From: Diphasiastrum complanatum
Taxonomy: Eukaryota; Streptophyta; Lycopodiopsida; Lycopodiales; Lycopodiaceae
NCBI GenBank assembly: GCA_029204225.1
Contig: CM055102.1
Span: forward strand, 3,165,528-3,229,527
DNA: 64,000 nucleotides
Reading direction: 5' to 3'
A program made the position numbers and the translations under genes. This document shows, piece after piece, positions 22,135 through 33,900 of the stretch (within the stretch, counting starts at the first letter, position 1; the number at the start of each line of letters is the position of its first letter). The notes beneath the pieces were generated by a model. That model was not told where the DNA came from. It was given only the letters and a program-made list of their open reading frames with translations, and ran no database searches.

Positions 22135-22930
22135 ATGGATTCTCAAAGTAAAGCTGTTCTTATCGCAGACAAGCTGAATGAATCCAATTCTCATTTGTGG
22201 AAATTTAAGATGAAGACATTGCTAATTGCCAACAAGTTATAAGATGTTGTTACAGGTATCGAAGTGAAACCTGGAGACGACACAGAAGACTCAAAATGGA
22301 AATCGAAGGATGGTAAACCTTTGCGCTTATTATCCTCAATATATCAGATACTCAAATTGGCCACATAGCTGAAGCTAAACCTTCAAAAAAAAATTGGGAC
22401 ATTCTGAGCTCATTATATGATGTGAGAGACGTGACTACCAAGTTACATCTTCGAAGGAAATTCTTCACACTCAAGATGTCAAATGGTGATCCCTTCAGAA
22501 TCATATTAACCAATTTAAGAATCTCTTACAACGGATGGCCGTTGTCGGATCAGTCATAGACCATCAAGATGCAATAATGACATTGCTTTCAAGCCTGCCC
22601 TCTACATATGAGAACTGGGTGATGATCATCACGACACACTCAGATTTAACTCTTACCAGAGTTATCACTATGTTTCTGCAAGAAGACAATAGAAGAAGTC
22701 AAGACACTTTGTCTACTTCCTCCTCTTAGGCTCTATATGTCAACAAAGGCTCTAAGCAACAGAAGCAGAAAAGTTGCAAAAAGGCTGTAACAAATCAGAA
22801 GCCGACTCAAAGTCAAGGACAATCATCAAATCCACAGTCGAAAAAAAAGATGTTTTGCAGGTATTGCAAGCGCAATAACCATGAGATCAAGGATTGTCGA
22901 ATTCTCCAAGCGAAGAATGCAGCCAAGCAA
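22135..22930 (+). pseudogene. Copia family C gag
   Basis: The ATG at 22135 opens MDSQSKAVLIADKLNESNSH, then LWKFKMKTLLIANKL and a stop, DVVTGIE, and further frameshifted gag. 22535-22729 reads VGSVIDHQDAIMTLLSSLPS and YENWV, the UBN2 gag domain. 22850-22900 encodes CRYCKRNNHEIKDC, a CX2CX4HX4C zinc knuckle. Gag spans its normal length with several stops. Confidence 0.9.
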
Positions 22931-24059
22931 GCTGATCAACAAGCAAACATAGTTTCATCATCTCCCCAGGTCGAAGTGGATGAAGGCGAATTTATGGTCA
23001 AAGACCAAAGCACATTTTTGGATGATTCATGGTTTCTTGATTTTGGAGAAACTCAACACATGACCAATCAATGTGCGATTTTCAACTCCTACACGCCTTA
23101 CAACACGAAGAAATTTGTTCATCTTGGTGACAATAGTACTCACACTATTGAAGATGAAGGTACTATAAGATTGAGATTCCAGTATGATCAATTCAAACTA
23201 CTGTCAAAGTCTTGTATGTTCCTAAACTCTCTACAAATCTGTTATCAGTAACTAGAATTACAGATTTAGGTCATAAAGTGGAGTTTGAGTCTGATCAATG
23301 TAGAAGTATCGATAGGAGTAATAAGATCCTTGCACTCAACAAGAGGCATAGATACTTATATAGATTGACACATTGTTATTCTGATTCTAGTCAAGCCTTG
23401 AAAATCTCTGTTCTTGTCAATAAAGCATTACTATGGCATCATCGCTTAGGATACTTGAGTTATGCATCTATTTTGAACATGTCTAGACAATCCATGGCTC
23501 TTGATCTCAACTATCCTTTCGGTAAAGTCGATCTCCATGTCTGTCATAGCTGCATCTTTGGAAAGCAGACTAAGATTCCTTTCAGATCGAGTCATAGGCA
23601 TGCAACAAAAAGTCTGTTAGATGTTGCTCATACAAATATATGTGGACCTATGCAAACTCCATCATTACTAGATGAAAAGTATTTCATTACTTTTATTGAC
23701 AAATTATTCAAAAGATCATCTATTTATTTCATTAAACAGAAATCAGAGGCTTTCATCAAGTTCAGACAATTCAAAGAGCATGCAGAAAAGAGACTGGTAA
23801 ATGAATCAAAGCATTGAGGTCAAATAATGGGGGAGAATACATCTCCACCGAATTCAAGGAGTACTGCCTTAACAATGACATTGAGCAATAATACATAAGC
23901 TCCTATTTGCCTCAGTCAAATGGTCTTGCCGAAAGAAAGAACAGAACCGTAGTCGAATCGACAAAGTGCATGTTATCACATGCGACACTTCCGAAGTCCA
24001 TCTGGGCTGAAGCTATTTCAACAGCAACCTATATTCAGAACAGTCGTCCTACTAAAGGT
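22931..24059 (+). pseudogene. Copia family C protease and integrase
   Basis: WFLDFGETQHMTNQ replaces the usual WxxDSGAxxHMT, so the protease Ser-Gly is lost. From 23212 the second frame carries LLWHHRLGYLSYASILNMS and CHSCIFGKQTKIPF (pre-integrase), then HTNICGPMQTPS (first Asp). After a break come RSNNGGEYIS (second Asp altered to Asn), LPQSNGLAERKNRT (Glu) and PKSIWAEAISTATY. It ends abruptly at 24059 in a piece of LTR, so RT and RNase H are deleted. Confidence 0.92.
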
Positions 24060-24172
24060 GAATTGTGAAGGAGTTGAGTGTTATTACACGACACTTCTAA
24101 CGCTTTCATGAAGCTGATCATTCACAATCAGAAAGTATTGTTGTTGGCTCTCTATCAAGCTTTCAAGCTTGC
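24060..24172 (+). repeat. Internal piece of the family C LTR
   Basis: It matches 21390-21506 of the 5' LTR, joined directly to integrase. It marks a large internal deletion. Confidence 0.85.
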
Positions 24173-24500
24173 CCAATTTGACTAAAGATGAAGTGAAGTA
24201 CATGGGTGAGGTGTATTACTTTGTGGGAGTGAAAGGGTGAGGTGTACTAGTTTGTAGGAGTTGCTAGGATGAGTTGGATGGTGAAGTAAGAGTGTAAGAG
24301 GGCACCCCATTCTAGGTGTAAAATAGCCTAGAAGCCATGTGGCAAGGTAGGTGGAGGTAGGTGGCACAAGGTTTAAACTTCACTTCTTATTACATATAGA
24401 TTTATATTGTCACAACTTGGGAATTCACCCCAAGTGCAAACTTCCTAGGGAAAAAGCCAAAGTATATGCCCATCTTATTTTGCATAATAGTCATTGATTC
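24173..24500. other. Unassigned sequence
   Basis: No gene is seen. The minus-strand 61-codon ORF here is Pro/Thr/Leu-rich and has no motif. Confidence 0.4.
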
Positions 24501-24935
24501 ATTGGCACTTTTTTCTAGAGATTGCCCATCCTCAATCATGGTCATTGGCACTTTTTTCTAGAGGTTGCCCATCCTCAATCATGGTGGAAAAGGGTCAATA
24601 GGGTGATCAGTCCCTTGGTTTTGTCCCAATCTTTATAGACTCTTCTGAGCCTTCATTATAGACTTAGAAATAAGCTTTTCTTATAGACTCCTCTGAGCCT
24701 TCATTATAGACTTATCATAAGCCTTCTTTCTAGACTCCTTTGAGCCTTTTTTGTTAATTGTTTTAAGCTTAGAAAGCTTCTTGTTTTGATTCTTGTCCTT
24801 CAGGCACTTTCATGAGTACCTGCACATACCTTCAAAGAAAGGTCAGTTCTTAAGCCTAGAAGGCTTCTCATTCGTGTTCTGGTTCTTCAGGCACTTTCGT
24901 GAGTACCTGCAGATACCTTCAAAGAAAGGTCAGTT
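24501..24935. repeat. Cluster of three tandem duplications
   Basis: A ~43-bp unit (ATTGGCACTTTTTTCTAGAG...) occurs at 24501 and 24544. A ~48-bp unit (TTATAGACTCCTCTGAGCCTT...) occurs about three times over 24630-24745. An 87-bp unit starting TCAGGCACTTTC occurs at 24800 and, partially, at 24887. Confidence 0.85.
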
Positions 24936-25069
24936 TTCACACCATCATACATGGCTCATAAAAGAGTCTAGTTCTACAAAGTATGGTATGGCCAACTACA
25001 AACCAAGTCACTTTCCACTCGACTCGGACTAACGTTATAAAAAAAACAGCCCCCTCAAGCTGAGGCAGA

Positions 25070-25707
25070 AAAGGAGGAAATGAAGCGCTACCCATTTCAA
25101 TCCACCATCGACTCACTAATATACACAATTATCTACACGCAACCAGACCTTGCATATTCGATTAGTACACTTAGCCAGTTCCTATCAAATACAGGCTTAA
25201 CTCACTGGAAAGAGCGAACAAAGGTCATGAAGTACATCCAAGCAACAAAAGCTTTCAGCATCTGCTACGGAGGCAGCCAAACTGCCAATATCCTTGAAGC
25301 CTACACAAATGTGGATTGGGCAGGAGATATCGACACCAAAAAATCAACTTTTGGATTTGTATTTTTATACAACCAAGGCCCAATCTCATGGAACAGCCAG
25401 AAGCAGACCTCAATTGCATTATCATCAATAGAATTCGAATACATAGTTGCCACAAATGCAACCAAAGAGGCGATCTGGCTAAGGCAATTGCTTGTAGACA
25501 TCAACCTTGCACAACCACTTCCTACAACAATCTATTGTGACAATCAAAGTACAATAGCGTTATCTCTCAATCTAAGATTTCACAACATATCGAAATCAGG
25601 TATCACTACCTTAGAGAGAAAGTGCATAGCAAGGAAGTAGCATTGGTTTTCTGTAGAACAAACTACATGGTAGCAGATTACTTCACAAAGGCTCTATCAA
25701 AAGAGTA
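25070..25707 (+). pseudogene. Copia family D RT end and RNase H
   Basis: The frame 25080-25640 reads YPFQSTIDSLIYTIIYTQPD, LAYSISTLSQFLSN and HWKERTKVMKYIQATK (RT-RNase H connection). It continues AYTNVDWAGDIDTKKSTFG, PISWNSQKQTSIALSSIEFE, ATKEAIWLRQLLVDIN and IYCDNQSTIALS. After one shift it ends VADYFTKAL. This is a well-preserved RNase H with only late damage. Confidence 0.93.
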
Positions 25708-25775
25708 AAATCTCAGATTTAACAATATGTTAAATTTGAAGATCAAGGTTTTTCAGGATCCACATTAAAGGGGAG

Positions 25776-26222
25776 TGTTAGATTTCTTATGATTAGCCTT
25801 AACAAATCGTTCAAGTAATGAGCATCCTGAAAACAACAGAAGGCCGACAACATATTTCGGACCTTCGCCGTCTTTTTTGCAATTTTTGCACTTTCATGAA
25901 AAAGGTGACACAATGACCAGATTCCATTTTGGACCTACCTTAAACAATTTAAAGACGCCTTTGGGTTTTTCGGGTTTTTCAATAGTGGTGGACTGAAGTC
26001 GCCAACTTATCATCAACCCTAAAAACAGCGGGACAACCAAATATCCTAAGGGCGGTTACCAACTTTGTACGTATACAAAGACTGGCATAAATAGCATTCA
26101 ATGCTTGTAAGATATTTTTTAAAGACATTTGTAAATATATACTAGCTGAATCAAGCTATGTAGTAGTTAATAAAAGTGTTAAGTTTTATCATTATCAGAG
26201 TAGCCATCGTTATTTTGTTAAT
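25776..26222 (+). repeat. Copia family D 3' LTR, truncated
   Basis: The polypurine tract AAAGGGGAG at 25767-25775 precedes TGTTAGATTTCTTATG. The LTR shares TAATGAGCATCCT with family A. Its end is unclear and is taken where a minus-strand copia fragment starts. Confidence 0.7.
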
Positions 26223-26224
26223 GC

Positions 26225-26800
26225 GATGAAACCAATGAGACAATTGTTTAAGCCCATAAAAATCTTTTCAAAGCTTGCATACTTGATAGGTATTGCCCTC
26301 CAACTTGTAGCCTTCAGGTTGAGACATACAAATGTCTTCTTTGATTATACTATATAAAAATGCTATTGGTACATCCATCGAGTGAATCTCCGGATCTTCC
26401 ACTATTGCAAATGAGAGTAAAGTTTGATCGACAAATATTTTTGATCACGAGACTGAAAGTTTCTGAATAATCAACATTCAAAATTTGAGAAAATCCTCTA
26501 AGAACAAGCCTCAACCTCCATCAATCATTGATCCATCGACTTTGTATTTGATTTGATAAACTCATTTGCAAGAAATGATATTGTAATAGTCCATGTCTAG
26601 TTTTTAATAAGAAATTGATACTCTTTGTCTATCATTGATTTCCATTGATCTACATCTCGACTAGAAATTGTCTCAGAATAATCGATTGGTGCCTCGACAA
26701 AATAACAAGTGGCTATGGCATTGTCGATAAATCTATCGGGAGGAAATCTATGTCGATTTGATCCTCGAAGAACTAGCATATCTAACTTCTACTATTGCTA
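26225..26800 (-). pseudogene. Copia reverse transcriptase start
   Basis: The frame 26779-26597 reads FPPDRFIDNAIATCYFVEAP and SSRDVDQWKSMIDKEYQFL, the start of the RVT_2 domain. Below it, frameshifted pieces read YSETFSLVIKN and PEGYKLEGNTYQVCKL, the next RT blocks. The YVDD box lies outside the surviving piece. Confidence 0.85.
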
Positions 26801-26929
26801 CTATGTCAAATTGTCTTTTGAATCGTTGATTGATACTTTGGTTGTAAGTGAATTCTGAAGATATGCAACTATCGAGACCCCCCAGAAAGTCTACAATAAA
26901 CCTGCATGTAGAATCATACTTTTCACTAT

Positions 26930-27065
26930 AGTGAGCATTTCCTATCCACCCTCAACCCTAGATCCAAGCACACAAGCATCAAGGAGATGAAGAGGACTAA
27001 CTAGTTGTCACGCGGAGATTCGTTTCCATGAGAGCAATAGCATAGTTCATAATCCAATAGAGACT

Positions 27066-27135
<70 letters not shown>

Positions 27136-27660
27136 AATCACAACAATAATCAATCCCAATGAGCATCAAATCCAACAATAAGCAAATTCAAAGAAAGCAT
27201 GAGAGATAAAGGAGGAAAGATGAAGATCAAGGACATTTCTTATCCATTTCATAAGAGGGCCAACTTGGTTATACTGAAATGAAGAGAAAGTGTCTACAAT
27301 AATTCGAAACTACCACTATATATAGTGGATTTTAGAACTTTGGCCTCAAATCTTATTGGCCAATTTCTACCCTAAGTATTTGAAATTCAAAAAGTGGAGG
27401 GAACCAATTTGAATTTTGGTGAGAACTCTTTCTATTCACTAACTTGACTATTAGGCCTAGTGACATTAAAAGTCCCTCAAAAAGGCCTAAAGCTTTTTTA
27501 TTAACTTCTAAATAATCAATTAACTATGTGATCATCGGGTTGGACTTACACACATAGAGGTTGCCAAATCCCTCTCACTTATTAACTATGGTTAGGGTTT
27601 CCTCGATATCCGCAAACTATCTCCCACCAAAACTGGTAGCGGTCCCACTACACCAACCTC
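26930..27660 (-). repeat. Gypsy LTR copy
   Basis: It is homologous to 11563-12065 (CTCAACCCTAGATCCAAG, CATCAAGGAGATGAAG, TTGTCACGCGGAGATTCGTT, GAGAGCAATAGCATAGTTCA). It contains a 66-bp (CT)n array and a TATA-like CTATATATAGTGG at about 27313. The upper boundary is uncertain. Confidence 0.7.
27067..27132. repeat. (CT)n microsatellite inside gypsy LTR
   Basis: A perfect CT array of 33 units. The LTR at 11.9 kb has only a short imperfect CT-rich tract at the equivalent place (about 11841-11870), so the array expanded in this copy. Confidence 0.96.
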
Positions 27661-28440
27661 GACGCTTGAATGCAAATTTTCAATAATAGTCATATGGGTT
27701 CGGTGGCCATTCATGATAACCTTGTTCATTGACAAATGGGTTGTCAACACCATCCAAAAAAGGATTCCAAGATAATGCTTGTTGATTTTGATCCTTGTAG
27801 CAATGCCATTGTTGAAGCTAATGACAAGGTTTTTTTTTTTACTTTTTCAAAAATTTGTAAATTCCTCAATACTTAATGAAATGAGAAAAAAAAATTATAT
27901 TTCCAAAAGCCCTTTCAATGCTCTACAACTCTATCTATTTAGATCGAATTATATACTGCAAAAAATGGATCAAATAGGGTAGAAAAATAAAAAATTAGAA
28001 GTTTCTAGATTTTGACAAGTTTACAGAATTATGTTGCCAACTTCAAAATTTGTAACTTGCTCAATACTTGACGGAAATTAAAAAAAAAAAAGGCTAGAAA
28101 GCCCTTTCAATGCTCTACAATTTTACTTATTCAAATCAAATTATAGAGATAGAAAGCTGGGCGGAAATTGAATAAAAAAGATTAAAAAAAAAAACAGAAT
28201 TATTTTGGTTTTTGACAAGTTTACAAAATTTTGGTGCAGAGAACATAAAGTTGGGTGGAAATTGAATAAAAAAGAGCAGAAAAAAAAAAAAACACAACCC
28301 CCACTCATTTTTTGAACGTTTTTGGACATAACTCTCATAAATCACATCCATAATGCAAAGCTAACCCTAGCATGCCAAAACCAAGATGCCTAAATGAAAG
28401 CTAACCATCATAAACATGCTGAAAATGAAAAATTCTTGTA
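27661..28440 (-). other. Gypsy leader remnant, no coding
   Basis: AT-rich with long A/T runs. Short Phe-rich ORFs on the minus strand come from poly-A stretches. It lies between the LTR copy and a degenerate primer-binding site. Confidence 0.5.
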
Positions 28441-28463
28441 GCTCCTCGACAACAGCACCAAAA
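28441..28463 (-). other. Degenerate gypsy primer-binding site
   Basis: The minus strand reads ATTTTGGTGCTGTTGTCGAG after ...GTAACA, which resembles the site at 18383-18405. No matching LTR is recognised on the high-coordinate side. Confidence 0.6.
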
Positions 28464-29741
28464 TTGTTACCCTAGCCATTGTGTCATTGACTTCTTGGAG
28501 CTGTTGACTTCTTTGAGCCATGTGCTCAATGTTTAAGCTCCACTTACTACTCGATGTATAATCTATATCTATTCATACTAAATGCTAGTTCACTCGCTAC
28601 AACTCAAAAACAAAATATATTTAATCATGAAACCATGGTAAATAATAGTGATGAAATTTCTTGATGTGAAATTTCCATTGCAAGATTGTAAATATTTTGT
28701 AACCTTTAAAATTTGTTTGTGCAGTTTTGAATAAACATTTTGATGTACAAAGGGATGATAACAACAATTTTGATATGAACATCGCTAAAAACTTGGAAAG
28801 ATCTTGTTCAACAAGTTCAGAGATTAAGAAGTTGCCAAAACAACCTGTCATACTGACAAGTTGCAAAAAATTTAAAACCATATCATCAATCTGAAAAATG
28901 CATATAAAATCCGCTATCAAGATGTGGGTAAATCCAACAACTTGTTTGTGTGTAACGCATGTGTTTTACCGTATTTTTCATGTTAATGTGTCCAAGTGAA
29001 CATTCAAAATTGAAATAAACACATGGGAGATGTTAAGCCTTACACTAGTTTAATCGTGGATATGTGCCATTGCATGCAACTCCTTTAATACCCTAAGGTT
29101 ACGAAAACAATAAGTGTCTAGAAATTTGTATATTCAAAATGTAAACGCTCTTTATGAGTCGTATAATTGTCTTACATTTTAGTAAAATAAATGTAAATTA
29201 CATAGATATTTACTACCATGATTGTCCCTTTTGTCTAAATCCATGTCATGATGGGCATACATCTATGTATCACGATACTAGGAGTCTAAGAAGTAACATG
29301 CAATCCAAAAAACAATATGAAAATTTTACTTAATTAATGTTCTTGAATATGGAAATCAAGTGGTAACTTTCAACGTTCAAATGTACACCCCCCTACAAAA
29401 AGCAGGTGAATGAAAAGCCTACCATTTCAATAATTGAAGACGTGCAATATGACCTTCCTTACCCCATAAAGTCAAAGTTTGTTTCAACGCAATAAAGGGA
29501 GGCAATGTTTTTAATATTTTAGGGTGTTTTTTAGGGTTTTTTTAGGTTTCAGAGGAAAACTAGCAATAATGTGAGGAAAAATAGAATGGCCATTATCAGA
29601 GGGATTGTGAAGGGCGAATAAAAACATCAAAGACCTTAAATAACATAAAAAATGCCTCAAATCTTGCTATATTAGTAGAATGCACAGGACTTTCTTACAA
29701 AAAGAATTAGACAACACACAAGTAGATAAATACTTCATATC
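28464..29741. other. 3' flank of the maspardin gene, no gene seen
   Basis: AT-rich single-copy-looking DNA. It should include the maspardin 3' UTR near 29742; I see no obvious AATAAA on the minus strand close by. Confidence 0.45.
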
Positions 29742-30852
29742 CTAAGCAATATGAAAGAGAAATGGTGTCCTAAAATTAATCGTTGTCCTAGATAGAAGAA
29801 CAAATATGTACATACAAAAGTGCAAGGATAGTTCGGCTTGGCTCTCGTATAAGCTTAATACCAAAAGGACAAGAAGGTGACAAGAATCTTGATACGAGGC
29901 AGGTGGGTAAGATTTGTCCTTGAAAAGCAAGATGAATTTTCCATGCTCTTCAATAAGCTTTGCCAAGAGCAACGGGTGATCCCAACTCCAATGCTTTGAA
30001 GATTTGAATCGATTGGCACTCCTGTATAGAGGCTGCTTACTACGACTTGGGGAGAGATTGTCTCTGATTTCTTTTTGCGACTCATGTTGATATGGAGAAT
30101 GACTGTTCTCCCTATGCTCGTCTTCACTTCCTGAAGCATCACCATTTCCATCTCCCAATGCCTCCTTTTCATCAGAAAGCCCCTCCACCCCAGCTCGTCT
30201 TAAGTGCAGCTGTAGACAAAAAGGAGTCACACCTAGCTATTTGCTTTTGGATCACTCGCATGTCAAGTGCCAGCGCTACTGTACTTAATAAGCATTAATG
30301 TGGTGCGAGTTCATACTAACATAACACTTGAACAAAGGAGCTAAATTGTTTTGAAAAAGCAAACCTGAGCATGAAGTGTAACCTCGTCGGCCCGGGAAAG
30401 AAATGGAAAATCCCCTCCAGATTTCAGAGAGGCGCGACGAGCACCAGGATAGCGCATAGCTACCTGATCCTTTAGTGCTTGGGGAATTGCACAATAGTCA
30501 TTTGTCTGCATATACATACAACATAGAGGAATTATGATGTTAATATTCTGAAGAGCTCCAAAGACTAATTTGAAAAATGCATTACTTAAGGATATGAAAA
30601 CAATTAGGCCAAGAAAAGGTTAGATCAAAACAGGCCAGCTTCATCACGAGAACTAGAAGCTGTCAGCTAAGACTGGTCTAATAACTTTCTGATGCAAATG
30701 CCCTGCACAATTACTAAAATACATAAAGCCAATTTTGCCTCTGAAAGTCCTGATAAAAGAGTGAAACATTCCTGCCTCTGAGAACTTTAAGAAATGAATT
30801 CAGAAACAGAGAATGCAGTTCAAAGCTTTAGCTGAAGAAAACACTGAGCGCA

Positions 30853-30932
<80 letters not shown>

Positions 30933-33900
30933 CATCTGTTGTACTTCAATAGATCTTACATCCATGATGGTGATCGCAGAATCAGGTAATGAGATCTGGC
31001 CTACTATGGCTGTTGAAGTGTTTAAAGTCAACCGTGATGCTAGCTCTTCCCTCGATAACGTCTCAAGCTGTCATGGAAGACATCAGACGAATGAGTCACA
31101 GCAACAAGGATTAGACAACTTGGAGAATAACCAGCAATTGAATGAGCTTAATCAAGACTGAATTTATAACATAAGAACAGCATATACTACAGCGCTACCA
31201 GCTCTCTCTCCATAAAAAGCCAACAGCTGAAAAAGCCAGAAAATGAATCATTTGGCCAGAAACTTAGATATCAAACTAGGTTATATGTATCATGGAAGAA
31301 AAAATACAGATACCAGAATTCCCTTTTATTTTTTATACACTATTGCATAAAAATTCATCTCCTATTGAAGCTATCAGTTACGGTGAACTAGAATGCGTGT
31401 CTCATTGACTACTGATTGTTATCTTGGGTTTCGTTCTCAATTAGTCTAGAAGTTTGAGTTTATGATGTGATTTAGCTCATCAAGGATATGAAAAGTAAAC
31501 TTGTAATATTCCCTTTCAAAGATCACAGGTATCTCTGGCTTCCAAAGGATTAACACAAGGGCAGGGGGCAGAGAATACAGCAAATTGATAGAGTTACATA
31601 TTGGGTCCACGGACTGATTGCATGGATTACACTTACAGGGCCTCTAAATTGCATCAAAACGTCGTCGGGCATGCAGCATTCCGGAACGATTCAAACAGAA
31701 CTGGGGATATTTTATAAGTGCCACGGAACCCAAATGTAGGGCGCATTTTTATTGGAAATTGTCGGGGTGGTGGAGAGAGCAATAGGGGGCCAAAATGCAT
31801 GTGTGACCACTCTATGTCAAGGTAGTGATTTATAGAAGGTGCTTGTAACACAATGGAGATGGAAAAAGTGAGTGTGTGGAGATTTGCAAGTAAAATACCT
31901 TGAAGCTTTTCTTCACCATTTTTTCTTTGCTATGTTTGGAGGATAGAGGCTACAATGCACCATTTTGAGTGAATCATCTTGCTAGGATTGGCTGTAGGAA
32001 TGCTAGGAAGAAAGTGATTGCATGTAAGCTTCTTTCACCATAGGTGGTCAACATAAGCATTCATGTAGATGATGTGCATGAGGCCCTCCCGCCTAGTTTT
32101 TTCGAGGCGTAACATTTAGGGTTTAGTGATTCAAGGTGCATCCATTGGCATTACAGTTTAGGATTTAGGCGGCTTATGAGGTGTTTGCTCCCTTTTTCTC
32201 ACCAATCCTGTTTGCATTGAGTTTTTGACCTTTTTGTTGTGTTTTAGGGTTTCTATAGCCATGCACACGACAGTATGAGGCATGTGGGCTGGCCGAGGAG
32301 GCGGATCTCTTGAAGGGAGACACAACTACCATGGGTTTCCACCATCACGTCTAGTGCCATCTTTGTCACATTTGAAAAATAAATGATAGTTTTTTAAACT
32401 AATCATGCAATTGGTGGATTCAGACTTTTGAGAGATAATTTGAATCGATTCAAATCAATTGGCAGCCATGCTCCAAGGTAGCTCATCATGAATTATTTGT
32501 TTGAGGATCATCATCTATCTAACAGTTTGTTGCTCTAGCAGTCTATTTGATGATATATTTTATATGATGTTATAAACATGCTCTAAACCTCTACCCAACA
32601 AACAAGCTACATTTACAGATAGACAACAAAAGTTGAGTGGTGATGCAATGCCATGTTCACTACCTGGTTAACAACAAAATCTATGGAGTCGGCTATCAAA
32701 GGTTCTTGCGGTCCATCTCGGATTCCAGATAAAATATAACGTTTCAGCATGAATTCGGGGGTCCAAGTGATCCTGCAGATCCAAAAGGAGAGCAAAATCC
32801 ATCAACCCTATGATGGCGTATTCGGAAGGTAAAAGCAAAAGTAGATACTCCATGATTTGACTATAACAGGACTGACACGTACAAAGAGGACCAGGACATG
32901 GCAGCTGCAAAACAGCGAGTGTCCAAGAACGTATTGGAAAGCATCAATGACTTCACACGCCTGGGGCGATACTGAGCAAATAATTGCCCCAGAAACCCAC
33001 CAAGTGAAGTCCCATACAAGTGCACCTACACAAAGCAAGGCATGAAAGAACATTCATGGCAAAAATGGAAAACAAAAAAATATATATCTATATAATCTTC
33101 CTTTCTAAGAAATGTACACCAGAATCACGAGGGCTTCAATTTCAGTTAAAACTAATAATCATACAAAATAGAAAGAGTGGTAATCATCGTCATGTGTGTG
33201 ATCAGGGTTTGGTTTTATCGTCCTCATCAAACAATAAAAAATCGAATGTTCATGCACTCTGTGTTTCATCACTAATGCAAGCCTCACAAAAAAGCAATTA
33301 ACATGTCTGCAGCTTGCTTTTCTTTCTGATGCAAAGGAGACATTGCACAAAGCATTCTAAAAGTAGAAAAATCCATGCTACAAAACAAAACTCATAACTA
33401 GACAAAGCTATCGAAATCATTGACATATTCATTTCTTGAATGTATTGGAGCTAAAGGGCGTTATAGAAATCACAGCATCAATATGAAGCACAAAATGAAT
33501 AGCTGCACACATAAGGCGGGTTCCAAGGGGCAAGCTAATATGCTTAAGGTTAGAGTAGACTGAAATTATTTTCTGTTTTCAATATGGTAATTTGATTACC
33601 AGTATGTCATCGTGCACTAAGATGCAATAAAAGCACGCCTAGCAAGACAAAGAGAAAACAGGTAAGACAGAGTAACACGTATGCACACCCATATGCTTGT
33701 AAAATAACATGGTTCATATATGGGAAGAGAGACAAAAATGCATCACTATCTATACATGATTTCCAAAATCCTAGGATGTAAAACACAACATTATTTTGCT
33801 AAACATTCGACGATTCCTTAGTCAAACCAGCATAACGAATCTGCAGGAAAATCTTGAAAACCAAGAAGAGTATGAAGGCATGTAACTTCGTTTTACATAC

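Noticed and set aside
24501-24935. Possible CRISPR-like or regulatory repeat array
   Set aside because: The repeats are adjacent tandem duplications of different lengths without regular spacers, in a plant genome.
28136-28351. Phe-rich minus-strand ORFs
   Set aside because: Produced by poly-A stretches in a gypsy leader remnant.
30092-30298. Plus-strand ORF over maspardin exon 8, and another at 30964-31161 over exon 6
   Set aside because: Antisense shadows of the maspardin exons, which have matching splice sites and family motifs on the minus strand.
32808-33053. Minus-strand [19 protein letters not shown]...
   Set aside because: Wrong frame of maspardin exon 4; the correct frame encodes [14 protein letters not shown].
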